This document shows positions 24,996-34,912 of a DNA stretch of 64,000 nucleotides, one piece after another. Made by a program: the position numbers and the translations under genes. The DNA comes from Oscillospiraceae bacterium. Lineage in GTDB: Bacteria > Bacillota > Clostridia > Oscillospirales > Ruminococcaceae. Under the pieces are notes generated by a model. That model searched no databases. It was not told the DNA's origin and saw nothing but the letters and a program-made list of their open reading frames with translations. Position 1 is the stretch's first letter, and every line of letters begins with the position of its first letter. The stretch covers positions 248,001-312,000 of the forward strand of contig CABIYQ010000001.1 of assembly GCA_902362965.1 (NCBI GenBank), written 5' to 3'.

Positions 24996-25111
24996 TTTAA
25001 AATCCTGTTTTTATAAAGTCATAAAATTATATTTTCAAAAAAAATAAAAAATATTCTTTATTGTTTGTTGTTTTAATTAATTATAATATTTAGATAAAAG
25101 CAAAAATCCTC

Positions 25112-25140
25112 TTGCAATTTTGTGAAAATTGTTGTATTAT
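25112..25140 (+). promoter_or_regulatory. Promoter of the glycosyltransferase/WG-protein/pur run
   Basis: TTGCAA at 25112-25117, 17-bp spacer, TATTAT at 25135-25140, 34 bp before the ATG at 25174. No other promoter of this quality appears before purE, so the pur genes may be read from here or from a promoter hidden in the upstream gene. Confidence 0.55.
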
Positions 25141-25173
25141 ATTATAGTATTGTTAGGTGTTAGGAGCTTTTAC

Positions 25174-26142
25174 ATGGAATTGATTTCAATTATTGTCCCT
25201 TGTTATAATGAACAGGAAGTTCTTCCGATGTTCTACGATGAGATTACAAAAACTATGAATGACATGAAAGTTGGTAATTCTCAGCTGGATTTTGAATTGT
25301 TATTTATAAATGACGGTTCAAAAGATAATACTTTAAATATGCTTAGGGAATTAGCTTATAAGGATAAACATGTCCGTTATATTTCTTTTTCCCGAAATTT
25401 TGGCAAAGAAGCAGGAATGTATGCCGGTCTTGAAAATTCAAAAGGTGATTATGTGGTTATTATGGACGCTGACTTGCAGCATCCTCCTGCATATATTCCC
25501 AAAATGTATGATTATGTTAAAAATCATGGATATGACTGTGCTACTACACGCAGAATAAACAGAAAAGGCGAATCTAAAATACGTTCATGGTTTGCAAGAA
25601 AATTCTATAAAATCATGAATAAAATTTCCCAGACTGAAATAGTAGACGGCGCTCAGGATTTTAGATTTATGACGCGTCAGATGGTTGATTCAATATTGTC
25701 TATGAAAGAATATAATCGCTTTTCAAAGGGAATTTTCAGCTGGGTAGGATTTAATGTCAAGTATATAGAATATGAAAATGTTGAAAGAGCTGCGGGTACT
25801 ACAGCCTGGTCATTCAGTAAGTTATTCTCATATTCACTTGAAGGTATTTTTGCTTTTTCAACTGCGCCGCTTGCTTTGGCTTCTCTTCTCGGCATATTAA
25901 GCTGTCTGATTGCATTTATAATAATTATTGCCATTGTTATTAAAACGCTTGTATTTGGAGAAGATGTTCAGGGGTACCCGACTATTGTTTGTGCAATTTT
26001 CTTTGTGGGCGGTTTACAGCTTTTTTGTATAGGTATTCTTGGACAATATTTATCTAAAACTTATCTTGAAACTAAGCAAAGACCAGTGTATTTGATAAAG
26101 GAAACTGAACAATTTGTAAAAGATAAAAATGAAAAAGATTAA
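25174..26142 (+). CDS. Polyprenyl-phosphate glycosyltransferase-like GT2 with two C-terminal TM helices
   Basis: 322 aa. GT2 motifs: I-I-V-P-C-Y-N-E-Q-E near residue 6, F-I-N-D-G-S-K-D-N-T near 47, S-F-S-R-N-F-G-K-E-A near 75 and the D-A-D-L-Q-H-P-P metal-binding motif near 105. The last 90 residues hold two TM helices, as in DPM1/GtrB-type enzymes that load a sugar onto undecaprenyl phosphate for extracellular glycosylation. I start at ATG 25174 with TTAGGAGC upstream rather than the in-frame ATG at 25129. It overlaps the next gene by 14 bp. Confidence 0.88.
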   Translation: MELISIIVPCYNEQEVLPMFYDEITKTMNDMKVGNSQLDFELLFINDGSKDNTLNMLRELAYKDKHVRYISFSRNFGKEAGMYAGLENSKGDYVVIMDADLQHPPAYIPKMYDYVKNHGYDCATTRRINRKGESKIRSWFARKFYKIMNKISQTEIVDGAQDFRFMTRQMVDSILSMKEYNRFSKGIFSWVGFNVKYIEYENVERAAGTTAWSFSKLFSYSLEGIFAFSTAPLALASLLGILSCLIAFIIIIAIVIKTLVFGEDVQGYPTIVCAIFFVGGLQLFCIGILGQYLSKTYLETKQRPVYLIKETEQFVKDKNEKD

Positions 26143-27154
26143 TAAAATAAATATCAGTGACAAAAACAATAAAATGAACTGGCATATAAAATTAATGTTT
26201 ATTTTTTTGTTCTGTACTTTAGTTGTTATGTTAGCGGCATTAATTAAATTTTATTATGATGTTAATAAAGAAAATAATCAGGCTTATCTGGATTCAAATA
26301 TTATTACTGATCTCAGTACTGATAAAACTAACTATAAAATTATTAGAAATGACGATGGTATGTTGGGTATTGTTGATAGTGAAGGCAGGTCGGTTATTGA
26401 GCCGCAATGGGATAACATTTATATTCTGAATTCAAATCGATTTGCCGTTCAAAAAAAGATAAATGACGTTCTTAAAATGGGTATAATCGATAGTGATGAA
26501 AATTATATTACTCCATTTATTTATACCAAATTTATTTCTGTCGATAACGATTATTTAATAGGTTATTTTGAAAATGAAACGGGCTTTTCTGTGTTTGATA
26601 CATGCGGTAACTTAATTACTGATAAAAAATGGTTGAAATATCAATATGATAAAGACAATAAAAAATTAACTTTATCAAATGATTCTGGAGACTATATTTT
26701 CTTAAATGATAATAATAAAATAATATGTTCGGAAATTAAATTCTCACGAAAAATAAAATCAGAAATTAATATTACATTTGATGTTAATAATGCTGAATTA
26801 ATAGAGCAGACAAATTCAGATGATTTATTTGATATTTTTAATATCATGTGCACATATTTTGAGGCTCTTACCTCAAATAATATGGAGGAAATTAAAAAGA
26901 TAACCAATGATCAATACTATTCGTCTCTTTCACTAAATAATTTTTTTAATAATTGTGAAATTAAAAATATATCAAATGTAAAAATTGAAAAGTTTATTTC
27001 GGAAGAATATACATATATCTTATCTGTAGAAGTAATTTATGATTATAAGAATCATGAAAAAAATATAAAAAATTTAAAATCTTTATTGTCGCTGATGGTT
27101 ATTAAAGACGGCGATTCAATGATATTAAAAAGTATTAATAAAGAAGAATTATAA
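26129..27154 (+). CDS. Membrane-anchored WG-repeat-like protein
   Basis: 341 aa. Short basic N-terminus, one TM helix (about residues 18-42), then an extracytoplasmic region. Residues 65-190 contain strand-turn units of the type G-x-L-G-I-V-D-S-E-G..I-E-P-Q-W-D and M-G-I-I-D-S-D-E-N-Y-I-T-P-F-I-Y, matching the KWG/WG repeat pattern (W/D-G ... P-x-F/Y). Residues 220-335 form another domain, an NTF2-like possibility. Function unknown. It overlaps the glycosyltransferase gene by 14 bp, so the two are coupled and may share a cell-surface role. Confidence 0.65.
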   Translation: MKKINKINISDKNNKMNWHIKLMFIFLFCTLVVMLAALIKFYYDVNKENNQAYLDSNIITDLSTDKTNYKIIRNDDGMLGIVDSEGRSVIEPQWDNIYILNSNRFAVQKKINDVLKMGIIDSDENYITPFIYTKFISVDNDYLIGYFENETGFSVFDTCGNLITDKKWLKYQYDKDNKKLTLSNDSGDYIFLNDNNKIICSEIKFSRKIKSEINITFDVNNAELIEQTNSDDLFDIFNIMCTYFEALTSNNMEEIKKITNDQYYSSLSLNNFFNNCEIKNISNVKIEKFISEEYTYILSVEVIYDYKNHEKNIKNLKSLLSLMVIKDGDSMILKSINKEEL

Positions 27155-27175
27155 AATGGAAAAGGTGATTAAATT

Positions 27176-27679
27176 ATGAGTAAAAAAGTTGCTGTTATTA
27201 TGGGGAGCGACAGCGATCTTCCCGTTGTTAAACAAGCTGTTCAAAAACTTAAGGAATTTAATGTTCCGTTTGAAGTGCATGTAATGTCAGCACACCGTAC
27301 TCCTGAAGATGCGGCTGAATTTTCCAAGCATGCTCAGGAAAACGGTTTTGGAGTAATAATATCCGCAGCCGGTAAAGCAGCGCATTTGGGGGGAGTTTTA
27401 GCAGCTCATACAACGCTTCCTGTAATTGGAATTCCAATAAAATCATCAACCTTAGACGGTCTTGACGCTTTACTTTCAACTGTTCAGATGCCAAGCGGCA
27501 TACCTGTAGCAACTGTGGCAATTGACGGTGCGGTAAACGCTGCGATTCTTGCTGTACAGATTCTTGCATTATCTGATAAAGAATTATCAGATAAACTTGT
27601 TGATATGAAAAAACAAATGTCAGAATCAGTTAAAGCTAAAGATAAAAAAATTTCTCAGGAAATAAATAATTTAATTTAA
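27176..27679 (+). CDS. purE: N5-carboxyaminoimidazole ribonucleotide mutase
   Basis: 167 aa, class I PurE. The N-terminal M-G-S-D-S-D-L-P-V loop and the S-A-H-R-T-P-E active-site segment (near residue 43) are intact, as is the A-A-G-K-A-A-H-L-G-G loop near 68. It shifts the carboxyl group from N5-CAIR to CAIR in purine synthesis. No purK accompanies it in the operon, so N5-CAIR must come from an unlinked gene or bicarbonate. It opens the pur cluster, 21 bp behind the WG-repeat-like gene, with AAAAGGTG as ribosome binding site; no purine riboswitch is present before it. Confidence 0.95.
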   Translation: MSKKVAVIMGSDSDLPVVKQAVQKLKEFNVPFEVHVMSAHRTPEDAAEFSKHAQENGFGVIISAAGKAAHLGGVLAAHTTLPVIGIPIKSSTLDGLDALLSTVQMPSGIPVATVAIDGAVNAAILAVQILALSDKELSDKLVDMKKQMSESVKAKDKKISQEINNLI

Positions 27680-27695
27680 TTTGGAGGAAAGTTAA

Positions 27696-28415
27696 ATGGA
27701 AAATATTGTTAGAACAGAACAGCTTTATGAAGGCAAAGCCAAAAAGGTTTTTGCAACAAATAATGACAACTATGTTATTGTCGATTACAAAGATGATGCT
27801 ACAGCATTCAACGGTGAAAAAAAAGGTACCATAAATAATAAAGGGGTCATTAATAATAGGGTGACTAATCATCTTATGAAACTTCTAGAAAAAAATGGTA
27901 TACCTACTCATCTTGTCGAAGAAATTTCAGACCGTGAAACAATTGTAAAACGTGTAACAATCGTACCTCTCGAAGTAATAGTAAGAAATATAGCCGCAGG
28001 CTCACTGTCCAAAAGAATAGGTTTAGACGAGGGTATAAAACTAAACAAAACAGTTTTAGAATACTGTTATAAAGATGATGATCTTGGAGATCCAATGGTA
28101 AATGAATATCATATAATGGCAATGGAATGGTGTACAAAAGATGAATTGGATTTGATTGCATCTTACGCACTTAAAATTAATGATATACTCTCTGAATATT
28201 TAAAGGATCTTAATATTGAATTAATTGATTTTAAGCTGGAATTCGGCAAGACATCTGACGGCACTATTGTACTGGCAGATGAAATTTCTCCTGACACATG
28301 CCGTTTCTGGGACAGCGTTACTCATGAAAAGCTTGATAAGGACAGATTCAGAAGAAATATGGGCGGCGAGGAAGACGCATATAAAGAAATTATGAAAAGA
28401 CTTCTGGGAGAATAA
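27696..28415 (+). CDS. purC: SAICAR synthetase
   Basis: 239 aa. Joins aspartate to CAIR with ATP. Family motifs: Y-E-G-K-A-K near residue 10, D-Y-K-D-D-A-T-A-F-N-G near 31, R-N-I-A-A-G-S near 97, and the signature L-I-D-F-K-L-E-F-G plus D-E-I-S-P-D-T-C-R-F-W-D near 180-205. Full length for the bacterial form. It starts 16 bp after purE behind TTGGAGGAAAG, in a continuous pur transcript. Confidence 0.96.
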   Translation: MENIVRTEQLYEGKAKKVFATNNDNYVIVDYKDDATAFNGEKKGTINNKGVINNRVTNHLMKLLEKNGIPTHLVEEISDRETIVKRVTIVPLEVIVRNIAAGSLSKRIGLDEGIKLNKTVLEYCYKDDDLGDPMVNEYHIMAMEWCTKDELDLIASYALKINDILSEYLKDLNIELIDFKLEFGKTSDGTIVLADEISPDTCRFWDSVTHEKLDKDRFRRNMGGEEDAYKEIMKRLLGE

Positions 28416-28442
28416 TTTTTTCATCTGAATGGAGTAAAATTT

Positions 28443-29864
28443 ATGTTTGATCAAATAAAAGAAGAATGCGGCGTATTCGGTATATACAGTAAAGATACTA
28501 TGGATGTCGCATCTCAGACATACTTTGCATTATATGCTTTACAACACCGAGGACAGGAAAGCTGCGGAATTGTTGTAAATGACAAAGGTATTTTGTCATA
28601 TCATAAAGATCTTGGTCTTGTTCCTGATGTTTTTAATGAAGGGAATCTGAGAAAACTTGGTATGGGTAACATAGCTATAGGACATGTAAGATATTCTACT
28701 ACGGGTAAATCCAATCGATCAAATGCTCAGCCTTTAGTTGTCAGGCACATAAAAGGACCTATGGCTATAGCTCACAATGGAAATCTTGTCAATGCAAGAG
28801 ATTTACGTGAAAAATATGAATTAAACGGCGGAATATTTCACAATACAAATGATACTGAAGTAATTTCATATGCAATAACAGAACAAAGGTTAATTCAGCC
28901 GTCTATTGAAAAAGCAGTTGAACAGGCTATGTATAAGTTTAAGGGAGCATATTCTCTTGTTATCATGTCTCCTAAAAAACTCATAGCTGCAAGAGATCCT
29001 CAGGGATTCAGACCGCTTTGTATGGGTGAAACGGAAACGGGCGCTATTGTTTTTGCTTCTGAAAGCTGTGCTTTGGACAGCATTGGTGCACGATTTATCA
29101 GAGATGTTGAACCGGGAGAGATTATCATTGTTGATAAAAACGGAGCGCATTCTTTAAAAACCCATTGTGGTCAAAAAACCTCCATGTGTGTATTTGAATA
29201 TGTGTATATTGCACGTCCCGACTCTGTTATTGAAGGTTCGAGCGTACACCAGGCAAGATTAAACGCAGGAAAAAAATTATGGCAGGAATCTCCGGTAGAA
29301 GCGGATGTTGTTGTGGGTGTTCCGGACAGTGGTCTTGACGCTGCTTTGGGATTTTCAATGGCGTCCGGAATACCATACGGCGTTGGATTTATAAAAAATC
29401 GGTATGTCGGCAGAACTTTTATTCAGCCTAGCCAGTCTCAGCGGTCTAATTCGGTTAGAATAAAACTGAATGTAATTAAAGATGTTGTCAAAGGAAAAAG
29501 GGTAGTATTGATTGATGATAGTATTGTACGCGGCACAACAAGTGCAAGAATAGTTAATCTTATACGTGAAGCCGGAGCAACAGAAGTTCATATGCGTATA
29601 TCCAGTCCGCCGTTTACAAATCCATGTTACTTTGGCATTGACATCGACAGTAAAGAAAATTTAATTGCCTGTCAGATGAGTATTGAGGAAATTGCAAAAG
29701 AAATAGGCGCCGATTCATTGGGATATCTAAGTATTGAAGGGGTTAAAAATATTGCTGAAAATGCAAAATGTAATTTCTGTACAGGATGCTTTACGGGAGA
29801 ATATCCTATAAGAGTTCCTAAAGAAATGCCCAAAGATAAATTTGAACGTAAAATTGACGAATAA
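28443..29864 (+). CDS. purF: Amidophosphoribosyltransferase
   Basis: 473 aa. Commits PRPP to purine synthesis by making phosphoribosylamine from glutamine. The mature N-terminal nucleophile is Cys9 in E-E-C-G-V-F-G, so an eight-residue propeptide is removed, as in Bacillus PurF. The PRPP loop [13 protein letters not shown] is near residue 355. Cysteines in C-V-F-E-Y-V-Y and the C-N-F-C-T-G-C cluster near the C-terminus indicate the 4Fe-4S, oxygen-sensitive form, fitting an anaerobe. ATG follows a GGAGT site 27 bp after purC. Confidence 0.96.
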   Translation: MFDQIKEECGVFGIYSKDTMDVASQTYFALYALQHRGQESCGIVVNDKGILSYHKDLGLVPDVFNEGNLRKLGMGNIAIGHVRYSTTGKSNRSNAQPLVVRHIKGPMAIAHNGNLVNARDLREKYELNGGIFHNTNDTEVISYAITEQRLIQPSIEKAVEQAMYKFKGAYSLVIMSPKKLIAARDPQGFRPLCMGETETGAIVFASESCALDSIGARFIRDVEPGEIIIVDKNGAHSLKTHCGQKTSMCVFEYVYIARPDSVIEGSSVHQARLNAGKKLWQESPVEADVVVGVPDSGLDAALGFSMASGIPYGVGFIKNRYVGRTFIQPSQSQRSNSVRIKLNVIKDVVKGKRVVLIDDSIVRGTTSARIVNLIREAGATEVHMRISSPPFTNPCYFGIDIDSKENLIACQMSIEEIAKEIGADSLGYLSIEGVKNIAENAKCNFCTGCFTGEYPIRVPKEMPKDKFERKIDE

Positions 29865-29887
29865 ATAAATTTTTGGAGGATCATTTA

Positions 29888-30922
29888 ATGAAAAGCTTTT
29901 CTGAAAGTTATAAAAAGGCCGGTGTTGATGTTACAGCTGGTTACAAAGCTGTTGAACTGATGAAAGTTCATGTTCAAAAAACTATTACAGACGGCGTTAT
30001 ATCCGGTATCGGTGGTTTTGGAGGCTTATTTGAGCCTGACCTGACAGGTATAAAAAAACCTGTATTTGTTTCAGGTACAGACGGCGTCGGCACCAAATTA
30101 AAAATTGCTTTTTTAATGGACAAGCATGATACAATTGGTATTGATTGTGTTGCTATGTGCGTCAACGATATAATTTGCTGTGGTGCAAAACCTCAGTTTT
30201 TCCTTGATTATATTGCTGTCGGTAAAAATTATCCTGAAAAGGTAGCAGAAATAGTATCCGGCATCGCAGACGGATGTGTACAGTCAGGATGTGCGCTTAT
30301 CGGCGGCGAAACAGCTGAAATGCCGGGTTTTTATCCTGTTGATGAGTATGATGTAGCAGGATTTGCAGTAGGGGTTGTAGACAAGGAAAAAATACTGAAG
30401 CCGGAAACTCAAAAAGCTGGGGATATATTGATTGCAATAAAATCCAGCGGAGTACATTCTAATGGTTTTTCATTAATAAGAAAAGTTTTTACGGTCAATG
30501 AACAAACTCTGGCAAGACATTTCTCTGATCTTGGAACAACACTTGGCGATTCTTTACTCACGCCTACAAAAATTTATGTAAAACCAATTCTTTCATTACT
30601 TGAACAAGTTAATGTTAAAGCAATTTCTCATATTACAGGCGGAGGATTTTATGAAAATATTCCCCGTTCACTGCCAAAAGGTATATCTGCACAAATCTGC
30701 AGAAATAATGTTCAGATTCTTCCTATATTCGACTTGATTGCAAGAACAGGTCATATTCCGGAAAGAGACATGTTTAATACGTTTAATATGGGTGTGGGAA
30801 TGACTGTATCTGTTGATAAAAATAATGCTGATAAAGCGGTTGAAATTTTAAATAATTCAGGTGTTGAAGCATATATTTTAGGCGAACTGGTTAATAGCGA
30901 TGAAGGTGTTATTATTAATTAA
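29888..30922 (+). CDS. purM: Phosphoribosylformylglycinamidine cyclo-ligase
   Basis: 344 aa. AIR synthetase, closing the imidazole ring with ATP. Visible: Y-K-K-A-G-V-D near residue 8, G-I-G-G-F-G-G-L-F near 42, [11 protein letters not shown] near 62, D-C-V-A-M-C-V-N-D near 85, G-G-E-T-A-E-M-P near 135 and [11 protein letters not shown] near 183. I start at ATG 29888, with TTTGGAGGATC just upstream, not at the in-frame ATG 15 bp earlier, which lies within that site. FGAM synthase (purL) is not in the cluster. Confidence 0.96.
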   Translation: MKSFSESYKKAGVDVTAGYKAVELMKVHVQKTITDGVISGIGGFGGLFEPDLTGIKKPVFVSGTDGVGTKLKIAFLMDKHDTIGIDCVAMCVNDIICCGAKPQFFLDYIAVGKNYPEKVAEIVSGIADGCVQSGCALIGGETAEMPGFYPVDEYDVAGFAVGVVDKEKILKPETQKAGDILIAIKSSGVHSNGFSLIRKVFTVNEQTLARHFSDLGTTLGDSLLTPTKIYVKPILSLLEQVNVKAISHITGGGFYENIPRSLPKGISAQICRNNVQILPIFDLIARTGHIPERDMFNTFNMGVGMTVSVDKNNADKAVEILNNSGVEAYILGELVNSDEGVIIN

Positions 30923-30934
30923 GCGAGGTAAATT

Positions 30935-31585
30935 ATGAATATATCAGATAAGCCCTTGAAAAATATTATTGTTTTAGTTTCCGGAGGAGGAACTAATTTA
31001 CAGGCGCTTATTGACGCTCAGAATAATGGACAAATTATCGGCGGCAAAATATCGTGTGTAATTTCATCAAATCCCAATGCATACGCATTGGTAAGAGCAA
31101 AAGAAAACGGTATTCCTACCAGAATAATTCCAAGAAAATCATATAAAGATAATAAAAGCTACAGCGAGGCAGTCTTGGAAGCCCTCTATGAAGAATATGC
31201 TGATTTAATTGTTCTTGCAGGATTTATGACTATTCTTGATAAAAGTATCGTTAAGGCTTATCCTTATAAAATAATAAATGTTCATCCTGCTTTGATACCA
31301 TCATTCTGCGGTCAAGGATTTTATGGTTTAAAAGTACATGAAGAAGCATTAAAATATGGAGTTAAAATAAGCGGAGCTACTGTGCATTTTGTAAATGAAA
31401 TTGCAGACGCAGGCGCTATCATTATGCAGAAAGCAGTTGCTGTTAAAAATGATGATACTCCGGAAAAACTTCAAAAGCGTATTATGCAGGAAGCAGAATG
31501 GAAAATTCTTCCTGAAACTGTTTCGTTATTTTGTCAGGATAGAATTGAAATTAATAATGGCAAAGCATACATAAAGGAAGATTAA
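30935..31585 (+). CDS. purN: Phosphoribosylglycinamide formyltransferase (folate-dependent)
   Basis: 216 aa. Transfers formyl from 10-formyl-THF to GAR. Motifs: V-S-G-G-G-T-N-L-Q near residue 13, L-A-G-F-M-T-I-L near 94 and the active-site I-N-V-H-P-A-L-I-P-S-F near 110, with H-x-x-x-x-x-x-x-x-S-G-A-T-V-H and the catalytic Asp in E-I-A-D-A-G near 150. Slightly longer than E. coli PurN at the N-terminus. Thirteen bases after purM, ribosome binding site GCGAGG. Confidence 0.95.
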   Translation: MNISDKPLKNIIVLVSGGGTNLQALIDAQNNGQIIGGKISCVISSNPNAYALVRAKENGIPTRIIPRKSYKDNKSYSEAVLEALYEEYADLIVLAGFMTILDKSIVKAYPYKIINVHPALIPSFCGQGFYGLKVHEEALKYGVKISGATVHFVNEIADAGAIIMQKAVAVKNDDTPEKLQKRIMQEAEWKILPETVSLFCQDRIEINNGKAYIKED

Positions 31586-31660
31586 GTTAAAAAACAATAT
31601 TTCTGTACTTAAAGCAAATTATATATACATTTATTTTGAAATAACAAAGAAGGGAATATT

Positions 31661-32377
31661 ATGAATAAAATTGATATTGCAATGGAACTCACCGGTAATT
31701 CTTACCCGGGGAGAGGAATCATAATCGGAAAATCTGAAAATGGTAAAAATGCGGTTACAGCATATTTTATAATGGGACGCAGTGAAAACAGCCGTAACAG
31801 AGTATTTGTAGAAGATGGCGAAGGTATTAGGACGCAGGCATTTGATCCGGAAAAATTGTCTGATCCTAGTCTTATAATTTATTCTCCTGTAAGAGTATTG
31901 GGAAATAAAACCATAGTAACAAACGGTGATCAAACAGATACCATTTATGATTTAATGAATAATCAGCTTACTTTTGAACAGGCTTTGCGAACAAGAGAGT
32001 TTGAACCTGACGCTCCAAACTATACTCCAAGAATTTCGGGTATAATAAAGGTTGAACCAAATAAAACTTTCAACTATGCGCTTTCAATTTTAAAAAGTGC
32101 TGACGGAAATCCGGAATCCTGCAGCAGATTTACATTCTCATATAATAATCCAATAAATGGTGAAGGACACTTTATCCATACATATATGAGTGATGGTAAT
32201 CCTCTTCCGAGTTTTGAAGGAGAACCAAAGCTTATTTCAATTCCTGATAGTATAGAAGAATTTTCTCAATTACTATGGAATAACTTAAATTCTGATAATA
32301 AAGTTTCGTTATTTATCAGATTTATAAATTTAGAAACCGGAAAATATGAATCAAAAATAATTAATAAAAATTGTTAG
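31661..32377 (+). CDS. purO: IMP cyclohydrolase, PurO type
   Basis: 238 aa. The N-terminus N-S-Y-P-G-R-G followed by A-Y-F-I-M-G-R-S-E-N-S-R-N-R and the T-N-G-D-Q-T-D block near 88 are the signature of the stand-alone IMP cyclohydrolase family first described in archaea (PurO, IMP_cyclohyd fold). It performs ring closure of FAICAR to IMP, the last step of the pathway. In most bacteria this is the N-terminal domain of bifunctional PurH; here that domain is absent from the next gene and PurO replaces it. A 75-bp AT-rich gap with an AAGAAGGGAA site precedes it. Confidence 0.88.
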   Translation: MNKIDIAMELTGNSYPGRGIIIGKSENGKNAVTAYFIMGRSENSRNRVFVEDGEGIRTQAFDPEKLSDPSLIIYSPVRVLGNKTIVTNGDQTDTIYDLMNNQLTFEQALRTREFEPDAPNYTPRISGIIKVEPNKTFNYALSILKSADGNPESCSRFTFSYNNPINGEGHFIHTYMSDGNPLPSFEGEPKLISIPDSIEEFSQLLWNNLNSDNKVSLFIRFINLETGKYESKIINKNC

Positions 32378-32387
32378 GAGAAGTTTT

Positions 32388-33566
32388 ATGTCTGCTGAAA
32401 TGTTTTTAAAGTATGGATGTAATCCAAATCAGAAGCCTTCTAAAATTTATATAAATAATGGTGAATTACCTATAACGGTATTAAACGGTAATCCGGGATA
32501 TATTAATTTATTGGACGCTTTTAATGGCTGGCAATTGGTAAAAGAACTTAAAGAAGCAACCGGATTATGTGCCGCAACTTCATTTAAACATGTATCTCCT
32601 GCCGGAGCAGCTGTGGGTATTCCTTTGGATGAAACTCTGAAAAAAGTTTATTTTGTTGATGATCTTGAAGATCTTTCACCAATGGCATGTGCTTATGCAA
32701 GAGCCAGAGGCGCTGACAGAATGTCTTCATACGGCGATTTTGTTGCGTTATCTGATACCTGTGACGTACCAACTGCTAAAATGCTTCAGCGAGAAGTCTC
32801 TGACGGCATTATTGCTCCTGATTATACAGATGAAGCATTAGAAATTTTAAAGTCCAAGAGAAAAGGCACATATAATATAATAAAAATTGATCCTAATTAT
32901 GTTCCGGAAGAAATTGAAACTAAACAGGTTTTCGGAATAACATTTGAACAGGGAAGAAATAATTTAAAAATTAATAATGAACTTCTTCAAAATATTGTTA
33001 CCGATAATAAAGAGATTCCTGAAGATAAAAAACGTGATTTGCTTATATCGCTAATCACATTAAAATATACACAGTCTAATTCAGTTTGTTACGTAAAGAA
33101 CGGACAGGCAATCGGTATCGGTGCCGGTCAACAGTCAAGAATTCATTGTACCAGATTGGCAGGCAATAAAGCAGATATATGGTGGCTGCGTCAGTCTCCA
33201 CAGGTTTTGAATCTGAAATTTGTTGATAATATCAGAAGACCTGATCGCGACAATGCTATTGATGTTTATATTTCCGATGAATATATGGATGTTTTAGCTG
33301 ACGGTGCATGGCAAAATATTTTTAAGGAAAAACCACCGGTATTTACTAAGGGCGAACAAAAAGAATGGCTTGAAAAAAATACTGATGTATGCCTTGGTTC
33401 CGATGCATTTTTCCCATTCGGCGATAATATTGAACGAGCTAAAAAAAGCGGTGTATTATATATTGCAGAACCAGGAGGTTCTATAAGAGACGACAATGTA
33501 ATTGAAACCTGCAATAAATATAATATGGCTATGGCTTTTACAGGAATACGTCTTTTCCATCATTAA
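32388..33566 (+). CDS. purH: AICAR formyltransferase (PurH C-terminal-domain type)
   Basis: 392 aa, corresponding only to the AICAR transformylase half of PurH. Seen: L-K-Y-G-C-N-P-N-Q-K-P (substrate loop) at residues 7-17, A-T-S-F-K-H-V-S-P-A-G-A-A-V with the catalytic K-H near 65, D-x-x-x-x-S-x-M-A-C-A-Y-A-R-A-R-G-A-D near 95, and T-Q-S-N-S-V-C-Y near 222 with G-I-G-A-G-Q-Q-S-R. The N-terminal cyclohydrolase domain is missing by design, its role taken by the PurO gene 10 bp upstream. About 390 aa is the usual size of this single-domain form. Confidence 0.92.
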   Translation: MSAEMFLKYGCNPNQKPSKIYINNGELPITVLNGNPGYINLLDAFNGWQLVKELKEATGLCAATSFKHVSPAGAAVGIPLDETLKKVYFVDDLEDLSPMACAYARARGADRMSSYGDFVALSDTCDVPTAKMLQREVSDGIIAPDYTDEALEILKSKRKGTYNIIKIDPNYVPEEIETKQVFGITFEQGRNNLKINNELLQNIVTDNKEIPEDKKRDLLISLITLKYTQSNSVCYVKNGQAIGIGAGQQSRIHCTRLAGNKADIWWLRQSPQVLNLKFVDNIRRPDRDNAIDVYISDEYMDVLADGAWQNIFKEKPPVFTKGEQKEWLEKNTDVCLGSDAFFPFGDNIERAKKSGVLYIAEPGGSIRDDNVIETCNKYNMAMAFTGIRLFHH

Positions 33567-33607
33567 TTTTTTTAAGTTATATAATTAATATGTTAAGGAG
33601 ATAAAAT

Positions 33608-34912
33608 ATGAACGTATTGGTTGTCGGCGGCGGCGGCAGGGAACATGCAATTATAATGAAACTTGCTGAAAGTCAAAAAATTAATAAATTATACTGTACC
33701 CCGGGAAACGGTGGTATAAAGAAATATGCACAATGCTTTTCAGTTAATGCAACCGATATAGACGGTGTTGTAAAGCTTGCTAAAGAATTATCTGTTGATA
33801 TGGTTGTTGTTGCTCCGGACGATCCACTAGTTCTCGGTATGGTTGATGCATTAAAAGCCGAAGGCATTAAAGCTTTCGGACCTAATAAAGCAGCAGCTAT
33901 TATTGAAGGCAGTAAAGTTTTTTCAAAAGATCTTATGAAAAAATATGGTATACCTACAGCTAAATATGAAATTTTTTCAAATTCAGCTGCGGCAATAGAA
34001 TATTTAAAAAATGAAAATAAATATCCTGCTGTTATTAAAGCAGATGGATTGGCCTTAGGTAAGGGAGTCATAATTGCTCAGAATTTTGATGAGGCAAAAG
34101 ACGCTGTAATATCTATTATGGAAGATCAGATTTTTGGAAAAAGCGGTTCTAATATTGTTATAGAAGAATTTTTAACAGGTCCGGAAGTATCTGTATTGTG
34201 TTTTACAGACGGTAAGACAATTTCACCTATGGTATCTTCTATGGATCATAAACGTGCACTGGATAATGATGAAGGATTAAATACCGGCGGAATGGGAACT
34301 GTTGCACCAAATCCATATTATACAAAAAACATTGCTGATGTGTGTATGAAGTCAATTTTTATCCCTACAATTAAAGCAATGTCAAAAGAAAACAGAACAT
34401 TTAAAGGCTGTCTTTATTTTGGTTTAATGATAACAGAAAACGGTCCAAAGGTAATTGAATATAATTGCCGTTTTGGAGATCCGGAAACTCAGGTTGTTCT
34501 TCCTTTACTTGACACCGATTTAGTTGATATAATTAATGCTGTTATAAATGAAACATTAGATCAATTAGATATTAAATGGAAAAATCAATCTGCCGCATGT
34601 ATTATTATGGCAAGCGGGGGATATCCTAAAAAATATGAAACAGGAGTTGAAATAACCGGTTTGGACGAAAAGGGACAATTAAATAATTCTTTGGTTTTTC
34701 ATGCAGGTACAAAGCTTGAAAATCAAAAATTTTATACATCCGGCGGAAGAGTATTAGGAGTTACTGCGATATCAGATAAGCTGAATGTCGCACTTGATAT
34801 TGCATATAATTCTGTTTCTAAAATACATTTTGATAAAATGCACTATAGAAAAGATATTGGTCAGAAAGCATTAAAATCAAATAAAATACAGGAAGAATTA
34901 ATATGTTACTAA
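33608..34912 (+). CDS. purD: Phosphoribosylamine-glycine ligase
   Basis: 434 aa. ATP-grasp enzyme making GAR. The N-terminal V-V-G-G-G-G-R-E-H-A loop, N-G-G-I near residue 35, V-A-P-D-D-P-L near 76, the V-I-K-A-D-G-L-A-L-G-K-G-V ATP loop near 146, and the closing N-C-R-F-G-D-P-E-T-Q motif near 290 are all present. It ends the pur set; its last ten bases overlap the start of an acyl-CoA ligase gene. Missing from the locus are purB, purK and purL. Confidence 0.96.
   Translation: MNVLVVGGGGREHAIIMKLAESQKINKLYCTPGNGGIKKYAQCFSVNATDIDGVVKLAKELSVDMVVVAPDDPLVLGMVDALKAEGIKAFGPNKAAAIIEGSKVFSKDLMKKYGIPTAKYEIFSNSAAAIEYLKNENKYPAVIKADGLALGKGVIIAQNFDEAKDAVISIMEDQIFGKSGSNIVIEEFLTGPEVSVLCFTDGKTISPMVSSMDHKRALDNDEGLNTGGMGTVAPNPYYTKNIADVCMKSIFIPTIKAMSKENRTFKGCLYFGLMITENGPKVIEYNCRFGDPETQVVLPLLDTDLVDIINAVINETLDQLDIKWKNQSAACIIMASGGYPKKYETGVEITGLDEKGQLNNSLVFHAGTKLENQKFYTSGGRVLGVTAISDKLNVALDIAYNSVSKIHFDKMHYRKDIGQKALKSNKIQEELICY

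Noticed and set aside
25100..27200. Guanine or other purine riboswitch ahead of the pur genes
   Set aside because: The gap before purE is 21 bp and the 5' region of the upstream gene shows no conserved purine-riboswitch core.
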